The notes below the pieces were generated by a model that worked only from the letters and a program-made list of their open reading frames with translations, made no database searches and was not told where the DNA came from. A program made the translations under genes and the position numbers. From Phormidium tanganyikae FI6-MK23 (GTDB taxonomy: Bacteria > Cyanobacteriota > Cyanobacteriia > Leptolyngbyales > Leptolyngbyaceae), in NCBI GenBank assembly GCA_019359175.1, contig JAHHHU010000003.1, positions 124,001-188,000 on the forward strand: a DNA stretch of 64,000 nt, given 5' to 3'. Below are positions 34,109-43,908 of this stretch, one piece after another (the first letter of the stretch is position 1; every line of letters starts with the position of its first letter).

Positions 34109-35095
34109 CTAACCCCCAATCTGTGACATCGTGCGGCGATATTTTCCAGTTGTTCCCGATTCGCGCTGCTTGTAGTTAATCTCAGGTTTTAATCCGAGAA
34201 GTTCGCTGACTTGTTCGCGGAGTTCTTTTGTGGAAATGCCCGATCGCAGTTGTGTTCTCAAATCAATCTGTCCAATTTCGTTCAGCAAACAAGGACGCAA
34301 CCAACCATCTGCAGAAAGCCGCATTCGATTACAGCGATCGCAAAAACATTCTGACATTTGGCTAATAAATCCCAGCGTTCCTTTCGCTCCTGGAATCTTA
34401 AATACATCAGCGGGGCCATTTCCTCTCACACTCGCTTCAGTGAGTCCCCAGCGTTCTCGAATTTGTTGACGAATTGTTTCCGAATTGATCCAGCCTTGAT
34501 GATTGAACAATTCATCATTTCCGATCGGCATAAATTCAATAAAGCGGACGTGCCATTCTCGATCGAGACTCAACGCCGCTAATTCCAATACTTCGTGATC
34601 ATTCACACCCGGAATCACTACGACATTAAGCTTTAATGGATTGAATCCGATTCGATGCGCGGTTTGAATGCCGTTCCAGACTTGTTGCCAACGAGATCGC
34701 CCGCGATTGCTGATAATGCGATCGAAAGTTTCTGGCTCTAGCGAATCGAGACTGATATTAATTCGCCGCAATCCAGCATCATAGAGATCTTGCGCCATTG
34801 ATTCGAGCAGAAACGCATTGGTCGTCATCGAAAGATCTTGCGTTTCGGGAAATTGCGAGATCGTTCTCACAATCTCCACGACTCCCGGACGAATCAGCGG
34901 TTCGCCTCCAGTCAATCGAAACCGAGTAAACCCAACTGGAATAAACACTTCTCGCAGCAGCGTCGTTAATTCTTCTTGAGTCAGAAGGTTTTGCTGCAAT
35001 ACATATTCGAGATCGCTTCCTTCCGGCATACAGTACTGACACCGAAAATTACAGCGATCGATCAAACTAATTCGCAAATAATCCACTTGGTTCAT
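34109..35095 (-). CDS. moaA: GTP 3',8-cyclase MoaA
   Basis: 328 residues. The radical SAM cluster motif is [14 protein letters not shown] (CxxxCxxC, about residues 13-20). The second [4Fe-4S] cluster is bound by [20 protein letters not shown] (about residue 254), and the C-terminus ends in the GG pair that MoaA needs. It catalyses the first step of molybdenum cofactor synthesis with MoaC. No other moa gene is in the window. Molybdenum cofactor is needed for nitrate reductase. Confidence 0.96.
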   Translation of the reverse strand: MNQVDYLRISLIDRCNFRCQYCMPEGSDLEYVLQQNLLTQEELTTLLREVFIPVGFTRFRLTGGEPLIRPGVVEIVRTISQFPETQDLSMTTNAFLLESMAQDLYDAGLRRINISLDSLEPETFDRIISNRGRSRWQQVWNGIQTAHRIGFNPLKLNVVVIPGVNDHEVLELAALSLDREWHVRFIEFMPIGNDELFNHQGWINSETIRQQIRERWGLTEASVRGNGPADVFKIPGAKGTLGFISQMSECFCDRCNRMRLSADGWLRPCLLNEIGQIDLRTQLRSGISTKELREQVSELLGLKPEINYKQRESGTTGKYRRTMSQIGG

Positions 35096-35169
35096 GTTTC
35101 TATTCTGCCGGATTCGATCCAGATTCGCGCTGAGTTTCTAGAATTTAAGCATCACTTACAGGAGCCACC

Positions 35170-35892
35170 ATGATCGATCTCTACTATTGGACAACGCCGA
35201 ACGGACATAAGATCACGATGTTTCTCGAAGAAGTGGAACTACCCTACAATCTTGTGCCGATCAACATTGGCAAAGGCGAACAGTTTCAGCCAGAGTTTCT
35301 CAAGATTGCACCGAATAATCGAATTCCTGCGATCGTCGATCGTGATCCTACAGGCGGCGGTGATCCGATTTCTGTATTTGAATCGGGTGCAATTTTGTTA
35401 TACCTCGCTGAAAAAACGGGTCAATTGATTCCCTCAGATTTACGGGGTCGAACCGAAGTGCTGCAATGGTTGTTTTGGCAAATGGGCGGTTTAGGCCCGA
35501 TGGCGGGACAGAATCATCACTTCAGCCAGTATGCACCGGAGAAAATTCCTTACGCGATCGATCGTTACGTCAACGAAACCGGGCGATTGTATGCCGTAAT
35601 GAATAAGCGATTGAGCGAACCCGTTCCGGGCAGCAAAGCTGTGCGAGAATTTATGGCGGGTGAATATTCGATCGCGGATATTGCTAGTTACCCTTGGATT
35701 GTGCCGTATGAGCGACAAGGACAAAATCTCGAAGATTTTCCAAATTTGAAGCGCTGGTTTGAAGCAATTCAAACACGTCCTGCAACCATTCGAGCTTATG
35801 AGAAAGCAGAAGCATTTAAAGCAGAACAAATTAGTCCTGATCAAGCGCGAGAGCTATTGTTCAATCAATCGGCAGGGACAGTGAAACACTGA
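35170..35892 (+). CDS. Glutathione S-transferase, YfcG/YghU-like (Nu class)
   Basis: 240 residues: N-terminal thioredoxin-like domain with YYWTTPNGHKITMFLEEV and NNRIPAIVD, then the helical domain with QWLFWQMGGLGPMAGQNHHF. The TPNGHK segment and the QMGGLGPMxGQ block mark the Nu class, which acts as a glutathione-dependent disulfide-bond oxidoreductase. AGGAG lies 7 nt before the ATG. It diverges from moaA with 74 nt between. Confidence 0.9.
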   Translation: MIDLYYWTTPNGHKITMFLEEVELPYNLVPINIGKGEQFQPEFLKIAPNNRIPAIVDRDPTGGGDPISVFESGAILLYLAEKTGQLIPSDLRGRTEVLQWLFWQMGGLGPMAGQNHHFSQYAPEKIPYAIDRYVNETGRLYAVMNKRLSEPVPGSKAVREFMAGEYSIADIASYPWIVPYERQGQNLEDFPNLKRWFEAIQTRPATIRAYEKAEAFKAEQISPDQARELLFNQSAGTVKH

Positions 35893-35896
35893 TTGA

Positions 35897-36007
35897 TTAT
35901 GCTGATTTGAAAAACCGAATAATTTCTCGAACGCTTTCCAAAAACCGTCCATCTGGGGTCAATTGCGCGATCGAAAAAGGATGAAGCCAATCGACTCCAT
36001 CCTTTTC
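35897..36007 (-). pseudogene. C-terminal gene fragment, family unknown
   Basis: 36 codons without a start codon, bounded by TAG upstream (36008-36010) and ending TAA at 35897-35899. The translation includes GVDWLHPFSIAQLTPDG and RFLESVREIIRFFKSA, which looks like the end of a real protein. The 5' part is absent because psaB occupies that position. It may be debris from the event that placed psaB here. Confidence 0.3.
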
Positions 36008-36046
36008 CTAACGATTAGGGGTCACGCGATTCAGACAATCGCCAAA

Positions 36047-38263
36047 CTAAGAGAATTTACCCGTTGTCGCAGCAATTAGGAATGCTGCATATGTCAGAAT
36101 GTAGCCCACTGTGAAATGCACTAAACCGACCAGCCAACCTTGTACGATCGACAATGCCACAGGCTTATCCTTGAACCGGATCAAGTTTGCAAGTGGAGTG
36201 CGTTCATGTGCCCACACCAGCGTTTCGATTAGCTCTTGCCAATAGCCACGCCAGCTAATCAAGAACATAAACCCAGTCGCCCAAACTAAGTGACCAAACA
36301 GGAACATCCACGCCCAAACAGATAGATTGCTGGTTCCATAAACGTTATACCCATTGATCAACGGCGCTGAATACTGCCAGAGATAATCTCGCAGCCAGCC
36401 CATCAGATAGGTTGAACTTTCATTGAACTGTGCCACGTTCCCAGACCAGATCGCTAAATGCTTCCAGTGCCAGTAAAACGTCACCCAACCGATCGTATTC
36501 AGCATCCAAAACGTAGCAAGGTAGAAAGATTGTTCCCAAGACGCAATTTGGCAAGTGCCGCCCCGTCCAGGGCCATCACACGGAAAGTTAAATCCGAAGT
36601 CTTTCTTATCCGGCATCAACTTACTACCACGAGCATCAAGCGCACCTTTGAGGCAGATCAGCGTCGTGACGTGCAACCCAAGCGCGATCGCATGATGCAC
36701 GAGAAAATCGCCAGGGCCGATCGTCAGAAACAATGAGTTCGTACCACTGTTGATCGCATCTAACCAACCTGGCAAGTAAGGCGCACCTGGATTTGACGCA
36801 ATACTATCTGAATTAGAAAGTAACGCATTGAATCCATACAGTGCTTTACCGTGAGACGCTTGCACAAACTGAGCAAACACAGGCTCAATCAGAATTTGCT
36901 TTTCTGGTGCTCCAAAAGCCACTTGAACATCGTTATGCACATACAATCCAAGCGTATGGAAACCCAAGAACAGCGAAACCCAGCTTAAGTGCGAAATGAT
37001 CGCTTCTTTGTGTCCCAACAATCGTGCGAGAACATTGTTTTCATTGTTGTCAGGATCATAGTCCCGCACCCAAAAAATTCCCGCATGAGCGAATGCACCC
37101 ACCATAAAGAATCCCGCAAGATACTGATGGTGCGTGTACAGCGATGCTTGGGTCGTGAAATCCTTTGCCATGAAAGCATAGGGTGGCATTGAATACATGT
37201 GCTGTGCCACCACGGAAAGCGCGGTTCCCAAAGCAGCCAGGTGAATGCCTAACTGGAAGTGCAGCGAATTGTTGTAAGTGTCGTACAGTCCGACGTGCGG
37301 CAAGTTTCCTTGACCGTTAATCGTTTTGCCAAAGAAGTTCTTCGCGTTGAGAATATCTTTGATGCTGTGACCAATTCCAAAGTTCGTGCGGTACATATGA
37401 CCCGCGATGATAAAAATCACCGCGATCGCCAAATGGTGATGCGCCATATCGGTTAACCACAGCGATTCGGTCTGCGGGTGAAAGCCACCCAAAAACGTCA
37501 GAATCGCAGTCCCCGAACCTTCTCCAGTACTGAAAATATGATTCGCAGTATCAGGATTTTGCGCATATGCTACCCAGTTTCCAGTAAAGAAAGGTCGCAA
37601 TCCAGCAGGGTGGGGCAGCGTGGTTAGAAAGTTTTCCCAACCGACGTGCTGACCGCGAGATTCAGGAATCGCAACGTGAATCAAATGCCCAGCCCAAGCG
37701 AGCGAACTGACTCCAAACAAGCCTGCCAAATGGTGGTTTAAACGCGATTCTGCGTTCTTAAACCAAGCCAAGCTTGGACGGAATTTTGGCTGGAGGTGCA
37801 GCCAACCTGCAAACAAGAACAATGCAGCAATCAAGAGCAAAAACAGCGCGCCCTGATAAAGATCTGCATTCGTTCTCATGCCGATCGTATACCACCAGTG
37901 ATACACGCCCGAATAGGCAATGTTCACCGGATAGTCTGCTCCACCTTGGCTATAAGCTTCGACTGCGGGCTTGCCAAACTGCGGATCCCAAATTGCGTGA
38001 GCGATCGGGCGCAGATGAAGCGGATCTTTGATCCATTGTGGAAAATTGCCCTGCCATGCCACATGGAATAAAAGGCTAGATGTCCACAGAAAAATAATTG
38101 CGATATGACCAAAGTGAGTTGCAAATATCCTTTGATAAAGCTTCTCTTCAGTCATTCCGTCATGACTTTCAAAATCGTGCGCGGTGGCAATTCCATACCA
38201 GAGCCGCCGCGTGGTGGGATCTTGAGCAAGATCCTGGCTAAATTTCGGAAATTTAGTCGCCAT
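36047..38263 (-). CDS. psaB: Photosystem I core protein PsaB, divergent stand-alone copy
   Basis: 738 residues with eleven membrane helices. The F_X iron-sulfur ligands are intact in [12 protein letters not shown], and the P700 axial-ligand His lies in [26 protein letters not shown] is canonical. The copy differs from typical PsaB: DISAWDA after F_X is replaced by QIASWEQS (one residue longer), RLVGLAHF reads [26 protein letters not shown] lacks about four residues, and the loop [20 protein letters not shown] is unusual. There is no psaA next to it; the upstream neighbour is an unrelated plus-strand gene. It is probably a second, specialised PsaB that pairs with the main PsaA under special conditions; this is inference. 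Confidence 0.93.
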   Translation of the reverse strand: MATKFPKFSQDLAQDPTTRRLWYGIATAHDFESHDGMTEEKLYQRIFATHFGHIAIIFLWTSSLLFHVAWQGNFPQWIKDPLHLRPIAHAIWDPQFGKPAVEAYSQGGADYPVNIAYSGVYHWWYTIGMRTNADLYQGALFLLLIAALFLFAGWLHLQPKFRPSLAWFKNAESRLNHHLAGLFGVSSLAWAGHLIHVAIPESRGQHVGWENFLTTLPHPAGLRPFFTGNWVAYAQNPDTANHIFSTGEGSGTAILTFLGGFHPQTESLWLTDMAHHHLAIAVIFIIAGHMYRTNFGIGHSIKDILNAKNFFGKTINGQGNLPHVGLYDTYNNSLHFQLGIHLAALGTALSVVAQHMYSMPPYAFMAKDFTTQASLYTHHQYLAGFFMVGAFAHAGIFWVRDYDPDNNENNVLARLLGHKEAIISHLSWVSLFLGFHTLGLYVHNDVQVAFGAPEKQILIEPVFAQFVQASHGKALYGFNALLSNSDSIASNPGAPYLPGWLDAINSGTNSLFLTIGPGDFLVHHAIALGLHVTTLICLKGALDARGSKLMPDKKDFGFNFPCDGPGRGGTCQIASWEQSFYLATFWMLNTIGWVTFYWHWKHLAIWSGNVAQFNESSTYLMGWLRDYLWQYSAPLINGYNVYGTSNLSVWAWMFLFGHLVWATGFMFLISWRGYWQELIETLVWAHERTPLANLIRFKDKPVALSIVQGWLVGLVHFTVGYILTYAAFLIAATTGKFS

Positions 38264-38587
38264 ATGACTTGACTACTCTAATTTCTAAGTGAATCGAAGT
38301 GCAGTTATTGATAGATTGAGTGATTTGAATATCGCTCGATCGTTAGCTAGATTAAATCAAAGTTATATAGCAGGAGGTACGACTAAAGATAGAGAAACAG
38401 TTTTGAAAATCTTGCATTTTTTAACGGATTTTTTGATTAGAGATTAATCAATCCCCAGAGCGCAACGATTTTCTGATTCTGCAAATTGTCCCGATTCAGA
38501 GAACAATTCATAGAACTTAAGAAAGGTGAGATCGCAAAGTGCCGGGGAACTCTAGGGGGCATCAAGAGCCTGGCTAAGGAGAAGACG
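38264..38587. other. Intergenic region between divergent psaB and DUF2927 genes
   Basis: The first 180 nt are AT-rich (promoter region of psaB; AGGAGGT-like motifs but none positioned for psaB). The last 70 nt before the DUF2927 ATG are GC-rich, with GTGCCGGGGAACTCTAGG and AAGGAG as ribosome binding site. No known riboswitch consensus was recognised. Confidence 0.4.
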
Positions 38588-39421
38588 ATGAGAGCGAATG
38601 CAGCAGAGTTGATGAGCCGTGTTTTGATGCTGACAGGCATACTATCTTTGGGAGTTTTGGCAGCGGGTGTTGGACGATCGCTCACTGTCAAATCGCTCAC
38701 TGTCAAATTCCTGCCATCCGCAGAATTTACAACGGGCGGCGGCTCAATTGCATCAAATGTTTCCGCCACTCAACTGAAGCAACTCCAGCAATCTAAAACC
38801 ATTCGCTCAGGGTTTGCCTTTTCTCAAGCACAGCTCGACTATTTCACGGAAGTTGCAATGGGGTCAGAGTACAACCAGCAAGGCACACCGAAAATCCGCA
38901 AATGGAGCGGAAATATTCGGGTTCAACCTTTGGGTAAGCCCACGATCGAAGATCTCAAAACGCTACGCACTGTGATCAGCGAAATCAATACGCTGACAAG
39001 GGGTGCAATTCAAATGCAACTGGTTGACCGTAATCCCAACCTGACGATTCACTTTGTCCCAGAGGTGCAATTTAGCAAGCTTGAACCTGCTTATATCCCT
39101 GTTAATTTCGGCTTCTTTGTAGCTCGCTGGGACAATAAAGGTGTGATCAATCGCGCCAATGTGTTGGTCACTACAATAGGCGTGACACAAAAAGAACGAT
39201 CGCATTTAATCCGAGAAGAACTTACACAGTCGCTCGGTTTGATGCGAGATTCCTACCGTTACGCGGATAGTATGTTCTATCAATCTTGGACAGATGTAAC
39301 GCGATATTCCGAACTCGATAAAGCACTGATTCAAATGCTCTACCTACGGCAAATTAAACCTGGAATGACGACAGCAGAAGCATTGAGAACATTAAGTTCC
39401 GTTCAGGCAAAAACGCGATAG
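38588..39421 (+). CDS. DUF2927 secreted protein
   Basis: 277 residues from MRANAAELMSRVLMLTG; AAGGAG lies 8 nt before ATG 38588 (the longer frame to 38486 is unlikely). A signal peptide or membrane anchor covers about residues 8-30. The conserved block is HLIREELTQSLGLMRDSYRY, followed by SMFYQSWTDVTRYSELDKALIQ, which are the DUF2927 hallmarks. The family resembles a zincin scaffold in which the HExxH is altered (REELTQ here), so protease activity is doubtful. A perfect 15-nt tandem duplication (38679-38708) encodes SLTVK twice just after the anchor. Confidence 0.75.
   Translation: MRANAAELMSRVLMLTGILSLGVLAAGVGRSLTVKSLTVKFLPSAEFTTGGGSIASNVSATQLKQLQQSKTIRSGFAFSQAQLDYFTEVAMGSEYNQQGTPKIRKWSGNIRVQPLGKPTIEDLKTLRTVISEINTLTRGAIQMQLVDRNPNLTIHFVPEVQFSKLEPAYIPVNFGFFVARWDNKGVINRANVLVTTIGVTQKERSHLIREELTQSLGLMRDSYRYADSMFYQSWTDVTRYSELDKALIQMLYLRQIKPGMTTAEALRTLSSVQAKTR
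38679..38708 (+). repeat. Perfect tandem 15-bp duplication
   Basis: CGCTCACTGTCAAAT occurs twice in a row, in frame within the DUF2927 gene. Confidence 0.9.
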
Positions 39422-39429
39422 GGACTGCT

Positions 39430-40635
39430 TTAACGCTTGGAAAAATTTGCGGGGTCTTGATCGCGTCGATGCTTCATCGGAATCGGAAGACTTTGACCGT
39501 TGCCCGCAAGTGCCGCCGTTTCTTCTAAAACCGTTCTGAGTCGCTTCGCCGCATAAATCGACATATCGCGAGGCACACTAATTCGATCGCGCAAATATCG
39601 CAGCGCTAGATCCGCACCCGATGGCGGCGCACAAACTTCACCCGTGATCATCGCAGTGAGGGCACAGCGCAACGCTTCATCGATCAATTGATCAGTGGCA
39701 GGATTCACTCGAATAATGTTCGATCGATGTTTGATCACTCGATGCAGTGCTTCCTTGCGAGAGCTTTCCGGTTCTGGGTAACTCACATCGGGTAACCCAA
39801 ACCAAGACCCTTGATCGACCCGTGATTTGTTGATCAACATCTGCGGTTCGCCATTTTCCCAGCAGCCGCCCATTTGAGGCGGCAAGTCGTGAACGTGAGT
39901 ATGAAAATCGCTTTGAGTGCCGCGATACGTCGATCGAGTTTCCATCGCATCAAACCAAGCCTTGAATCGCGGATTTTCCTCACGCATTGAGTAGCCTTTG
40001 TAGTAGAAAAGACTAGCGTTCATTCGTTCTACATACGGCGTAAAAATCACATCAGCCGTACTAAATTCTTCTAAAAAGTAAGCTCCAGGCGTTTGACTCA
40101 GCGCTTCTTCGACCTTTCCCACGACTTCAACGAATTTTTCGCGCTTACGCTGTTCTTCACGCGCTGAACTCGATGGATAGCAAAGCCAGTTACACCAAGC
40201 GCGAAATAAAAGCCGCTCTAACCATCGCAGCGGAGTCACTTTCGGATCTTCCATGCCGAACGTTAGAACACCAAACACCCGCTCTAGCGCGATTAAAATG
40301 TCATCGCTTTCCGTGATGATGCGCCCGTTTAGCTCGATCGCAGGCAGCATTCCCGATGGCACTTTACGTTTGTACCAGCTTTCTTTCTCGCCGTAGCAGA
40401 ACATCGTGACTTTTTCGATGCGATACGGAATCTGCTTTTCTTCCAGCCACAGCCAAATCTTCTGACAGTAGGGACACCACGCATGATGATCACGATAGAG
40501 CGTGACCCGAATGTCTGATTCCGAGTGCCCAAACAGGCGCAATCGAGATTGCGCGTTGGTTAGACCATTGATCGGATCGGTTTGAAAGTCAGTGAGGGCT
40601 TCGAGTTCTGTCCAGCTTAGAGGAGCAACGGTCAT
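39430..40635 (-). CDS. GST-like protein with CPYC site and long C-terminal extension
   Basis: 401 residues. The first about 40 residues are an N-terminal extension. The thioredoxin-like domain has the redox motif [17 protein letters not shown] (about residue 54) and [18 protein letters not shown]. The helical GST domain ends about residue 240. The last about 150 residues (from [12 protein letters not shown] to the C-terminus) are not part of any GST and contain [20 protein letters not shown]. The arrangement recalls the Iota-class GSTs of cyanobacteria and algae, which have CPYC and both extensions; this is from memory. Expected function: glutathione-dependent thiol or dehydroascorbate-like reduction. 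Confidence 0.75.
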   Translation of the reverse strand: MTVAPLSWTELEALTDFQTDPINGLTNAQSRLRLFGHSESDIRVTLYRDHHAWCPYCQKIWLWLEEKQIPYRIEKVTMFCYGEKESWYKRKVPSGMLPAIELNGRIITESDDILIALERVFGVLTFGMEDPKVTPLRWLERLLFRAWCNWLCYPSSSAREEQRKREKFVEVVGKVEEALSQTPGAYFLEEFSTADVIFTPYVERMNASLFYYKGYSMREENPRFKAWFDAMETRSTYRGTQSDFHTHVHDLPPQMGGCWENGEPQMLINKSRVDQGSWFGLPDVSYPEPESSRKEALHRVIKHRSNIIRVNPATDQLIDEALRCALTAMITGEVCAPPSGADLALRYLRDRISVPRDMSIYAAKRLRTVLEETAALAGNGQSLPIPMKHRRDQDPANFSKR

Positions 40636-40708
40636 AAGAATGCGATCGCAGTAAACATAGATCTTAACGATGATCTGATCGTTACGGGTTTCGCGTCGCT
40701 ACGTCAAC

Positions 40709-41227
40709 CTAAAACCGCAATCCGACCCCACCTTGCAGCGTTGCAGCGGCTCCCCCATTTCGGTAGCCATCAAATGCAATCACAGCATTGCCAAACACCA
40801 CCAAATTGCTGTTGGGTAGCACATAATCAATACCAGGTTGAATCGCAAAACTGGTGCGATTTCCAACGACCGTATCGCCACCAAGCGGAATCGAAGCACC
40901 CGCACCAATGTAAACGTCCGTCTGCCAATTTAACGGGTAATCGTAGGAAACGGTTGGCACGATCGCGGTTCCATTGCCGATAAAAGCTTGTGCCCGTAGT
41001 GAAATGGGCGATCTCAAAAACTTGTAGCGTCCAGCAACCACACCTGAAATGCGACCTCCACCGTCGCCGCTCGTCACACCAACCGCAGGACCAATCCCGA
41101 TATAACTTCCGTAAGCAGCTTGGGCTGAGGCAGGGGCTTGATTCGCGATCGTGCAAATTCCAACAAGAACTCCTGCACCTGCGAAAAGACTCAGCTTCCG
41201 ATTAAACAGACTCGTTAAAACTTTCAT
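40709..41227 (-). CDS. Small outer-membrane beta-barrel protein
   Basis: 172 residues from MKVLTSLFNRKLSLFAG; GAGGAG lies 9 nt before ATG 41227. The signal peptide ends near APASAQA. The mature part alternates hydrophobic and polar residues in about eight strands (GSYIGIGPAVGVTSGDGG, DVYIGAGASIPLGG, NLVVFGNAVIAFDGY) and ends GGVGLRF with a C-terminal Phe, the outer-membrane insertion signal. Function unknown; similar small barrels act as porins, adhesins or structural proteins. Confidence 0.75.
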   Translation of the reverse strand: MKVLTSLFNRKLSLFAGAGVLVGICTIANQAPASAQAAYGSYIGIGPAVGVTSGDGGGRISGVVAGRYKFLRSPISLRAQAFIGNGTAIVPTVSYDYPLNWQTDVYIGAGASIPLGGDTVVGNRTSFAIQPGIDYVLPNSNLVVFGNAVIAFDGYRNGGAAATLQGGVGLRF

Positions 41228-41401
41228 CGATCGACTCCTCATTGACCAAGAACAGCGAAGCACTTGAATTATTGTTTATCATATCCAAGATTTCCCGATT
41301 CTCAAGCGCAACGCGCCGATTTTTCTCTAATTTTCAATCAGAAACGAAAGACTTTTGCCAGAACTTTTAGAATAAAGAAAGCCTCCATCACGGGATGTTC
41401 T

Positions 41402-43264
41402 ATGTCTGATTCTGCACTGAGCGATCGCTATTCCAATTTGATCGAACAAATTATTCAAATGACGCTGAAAGGAAATATTCGATCGAAAGAACAGGTTTAT
41501 CAAATGCTGGCGCAGGAAATTGAACCGGATAGCGGCGAAATTTTTGAAGTAAGGTTTCGCGATCGTTTCATGCAAACGCAAACACAAGCGAACGATAAAA
41601 GCGACGAGTTGAAGCAAGCCAAAGCCGTTAGAGCGATGCGGGCATTGCACACGATCGAAGGCGAATGGAAACGCTGGCAAGCTGAAAATCAGAACAAAAA
41701 CGCGATCGCAACATCCATTCGTCAATTAAATCAGGCAGACAAAAGCGATCGACTTCTAATCTTCCTCACGTTAAGTGATCCGAATCATCCCGATAGTTTG
41801 AATGCGGATCAACTCAAGCAGTTAGCAATCACGCTGCGACAACAATCGATTTCTGATATCGAAACTCAACAAGAACTTGCACAACTCAGCGACGGAATTC
41901 TACGCGGATTGCAATCCTGGAACACCCTACAACCGCATTTAATCAGTTGGATTTACAACCCGGAACAATTAGGATTTGGGGATTCTTCGCAGCGGGCGCG
42001 ACCTTGGGAACTGTGGGCAAAACAAGCGATCGGCAATGTCCTAAAGTCATTTTTCACCGCACTCGACCAAAACCAAGCGGCAAGTCAATGGGCGGAATCT
42101 CAAACAGAATTGATGCTATCAGATTGGATCGAATTCGCGATCGTGGTTCAAACGCTGCAACGTGGTTTAGTCAGTTGGGCAGAAAATCAAAGCTACAGTG
42201 CTAAAGCCGGAACATCACTATCCGTTTCAATCTTTCTGACTTTTGCATTGATTTGGTCAGAGTTAGCGAGTGGATTTTCGCGATCGTCGTTTTTGAATTC
42301 AATCAATCGATCGCGATTTTCAGAAGCCTCGTTTCGAGTAACATTACAGATATTGCGAATCTTTGCCCAACGCGATTACTTCCCTCTATACGGAACTATC
42401 TACACCTCGTTTACAGGGGCATACTTCCGGGATGCGATGAACTATCTAAGCGAACCGTTGAAGCGCACCGAAGGCACTCAGGAAAAGGCAAGGATTTTAA
42501 CCCTAATCGGCTCAACGCAGCGAGTGTTAGGAGCATTCGATACCGCGAAAGAGATTCACACGACTGCAAAAGAGATTGCACAGGAAGCAGGCGATCGCAA
42601 ATGTGAGATTGCAAACTTAAATCATTTAAGCCGCATTAGTATCAATCAGAAGAACTATGCGGAAGCGATTGGTACCAGTCAGCGTGCCTTGATTCTCAGC
42701 CGACAATCGGGCGATCGCATGGGTGAAGCAAATGCGTTAGCAAATTTGGGCTATGCAGAAGTGTTTCAAGCTCAGTTACTTGAATCTGATCCGGATGCTT
42801 ATGAATTGGCGATCGGCTATCTAGAACAAGGTTTAGCACTTTCTGAAAAGCTAGGAGATCTGCAAAGTCAAGCCCTCTGTTCGCTCAGTTTAGGCAGTGC
42901 TTATGTGACGCTGAATGATACGGATCAAGCCTTTAAGTACTTAGAGCAAGGAAGCTACGCGGCAGCAGAATCAGGCGATCGCTATTTACAAGCGCTTTGT
43001 TTGTCGTACTTTGGTGAAGCATTCTATCAGCGGCAGGACAACGAAAAAGCAATCCTTGCTTCCGCGCTTGCAATGTACAAACTGGAACAAATGGGAACCA
43101 ATGATTGGCGAACTCCCGCAGGACTGTTGACGATTTTGCGGGGACAATTGGGAGAACGCTTTGATCAGATTCTGCAAACACAGCGATCGAAGTTAATCGT
43201 CGAAATTGGAGTCGATGGCTTTGACTATCTAGCGGAATTACTCGATCTCTATCGCCAATCTTAG
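41402..43264 (+). CDS. TPR-repeat protein with cyanobacterial N-terminal domain
   Basis: 620 residues from MSDSALSDRYSNLIEQ; the longer frame back to 41264 lacks a start signal. Residues 1-110 are helical and resemble N-termini of other cyanobacterial TPR proteins (KGNIRSKEQVYQMLAQEIEP). Residues about 210-290 contain hydrophobic stretches. Residues about 380-580 hold five or six tetratricopeptide repeats such as AEAIGTSQRALILSRQSGDR and AIGYLEQGLALSEKLGDL. The TPR array should bind a protein partner. No enzyme domain is visible. The 60-residue protein follows 26 nt later. Confidence 0.75.
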   Translation: MSDSALSDRYSNLIEQIIQMTLKGNIRSKEQVYQMLAQEIEPDSGEIFEVRFRDRFMQTQTQANDKSDELKQAKAVRAMRALHTIEGEWKRWQAENQNKNAIATSIRQLNQADKSDRLLIFLTLSDPNHPDSLNADQLKQLAITLRQQSISDIETQQELAQLSDGILRGLQSWNTLQPHLISWIYNPEQLGFGDSSQRARPWELWAKQAIGNVLKSFFTALDQNQAASQWAESQTELMLSDWIEFAIVVQTLQRGLVSWAENQSYSAKAGTSLSVSIFLTFALIWSELASGFSRSSFLNSINRSRFSEASFRVTLQILRIFAQRDYFPLYGTIYTSFTGAYFRDAMNYLSEPLKRTEGTQEKARILTLIGSTQRVLGAFDTAKEIHTTAKEIAQEAGDRKCEIANLNHLSRISINQKNYAEAIGTSQRALILSRQSGDRMGEANALANLGYAEVFQAQLLESDPDAYELAIGYLEQGLALSEKLGDLQSQALCSLSLGSAYVTLNDTDQAFKYLEQGSYAAAESGDRYLQALCLSYFGEAFYQRQDNEKAILASALAMYKLEQMGTNDWRTPAGLLTILRGQLGERFDQILQTQRSKLIVEIGVDGFDYLAELLDLYRQS

Positions 43265-43289
43265 TAAAGTTAGTGAGCCGGAGGCAGTT

Positions 43290-43472
43290 ATGGCATTATC
43301 GCAGGCATTTTTGGAGTGGGAACAACAGCATAATGAGCGTATCGAACAACGAGTGAGACAGGAAATGAACAGAGAATTAAACAAGAAGTTGCGCTCAAGG
43401 GTTGCCGCTCGGAATCATCGCGCAAACTACAGAATTTCGATCGAAGAACTGCAACGCTTTCAAAGCAACTAG
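43290..43472 (+). CDS. Small basic protein resembling the tail of Rpn/DUF4351-type proteins
   Basis: 60 residues, GGAGG 6 nt before the ATG. MALSQAFLEWEQQHNERIEQ resembles the segment that ends Rpn-family (PD-(D/E)XK transposase-like) proteins in cyanobacteria, but the nuclease domain is missing. It may be a remnant given its own start, or a real small protein. The coiled, Arg-rich middle part is RVRQEMNRELNKKLRSRVAA. Confidence 0.45.
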   Translation: MALSQAFLEWEQQHNERIEQRVRQEMNRELNKKLRSRVAARNHRANYRISIEELQRFQSN

Positions 43473-43545
43473 CTTCAAACTACAGAGGGACGATTTGAAC
43501 GACCGAAGTTCGGCACGATCGACAAATTGTATCACTAAATTCATC

Positions 43546-43869
43546 ATGGCAGATTTAGATCAGGCAAACATTGACACTACGATCGCAGCTTTAGAAGGTG
43601 GAATTACAAGCATTCCCATCGAACAAGCGATGACCGTTTTAGAGGCATGGCAGCAGCAACTTCGGGGACTCGCGATCGCGGATGATTTAGGAGAACTGAA
43701 AGACGCGCTCCGTAAGGAAAAAAGTGGAGAGGCGATCGCCAACTTACTCACCAGTTTAGGCGGAGATACTTCGAGTGAATTAACGATCGACACTTCTGAA
43801 GAAGTTGCCGCTAAGATTCGACAGTTATCGAGTTTGCTCACTCAAGCAGGAACGGAATTACGTCGCTAA
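43546..43869 (+). CDS. Small unrecognised cyanobacterial protein
   Basis: 107 residues from MADLDQANIDTTIAALEGGI; the frame is open upstream but the start is set by the overlap with the preceding gene. All-helical, acidic, no cysteines: IEQAMTVLEAWQQQLRG, LGELKDALRKEKSGEAIA, EEVAAKIRQLSSLLTQA. Function unknown. Its stop lies about 20 nt from the convergent tetR stop. Confidence 0.55.
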   Translation: MADLDQANIDTTIAALEGGITSIPIEQAMTVLEAWQQQLRGLAIADDLGELKDALRKEKSGEAIANLLTSLGGDTSSELTIDTSEEVAAKIRQLSSLLTQAGTELRR

Positions 43870-43878
43870 CCTCAGTTC

Positions 43879-43908
43879 GATCCTGCTCAACTCAATCTGA
43901 GTAGGATC
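43879..43908. terminator. Possible shared terminator at the tetR 3' end
   Basis: GATCCTGCTCA at 43879-43889 pairs with TGAGTAGGATC at 43898-43908 (one G-U). The tetR stop codon lies in the loop. No long T tract follows. Confidence 0.4.

Noticed and set aside
38524-38580. GC-rich leader before the DUF2927 gene as a riboswitch
   Set aside because: Does not match any riboswitch consensus I know; only the ribosome binding site is certain.
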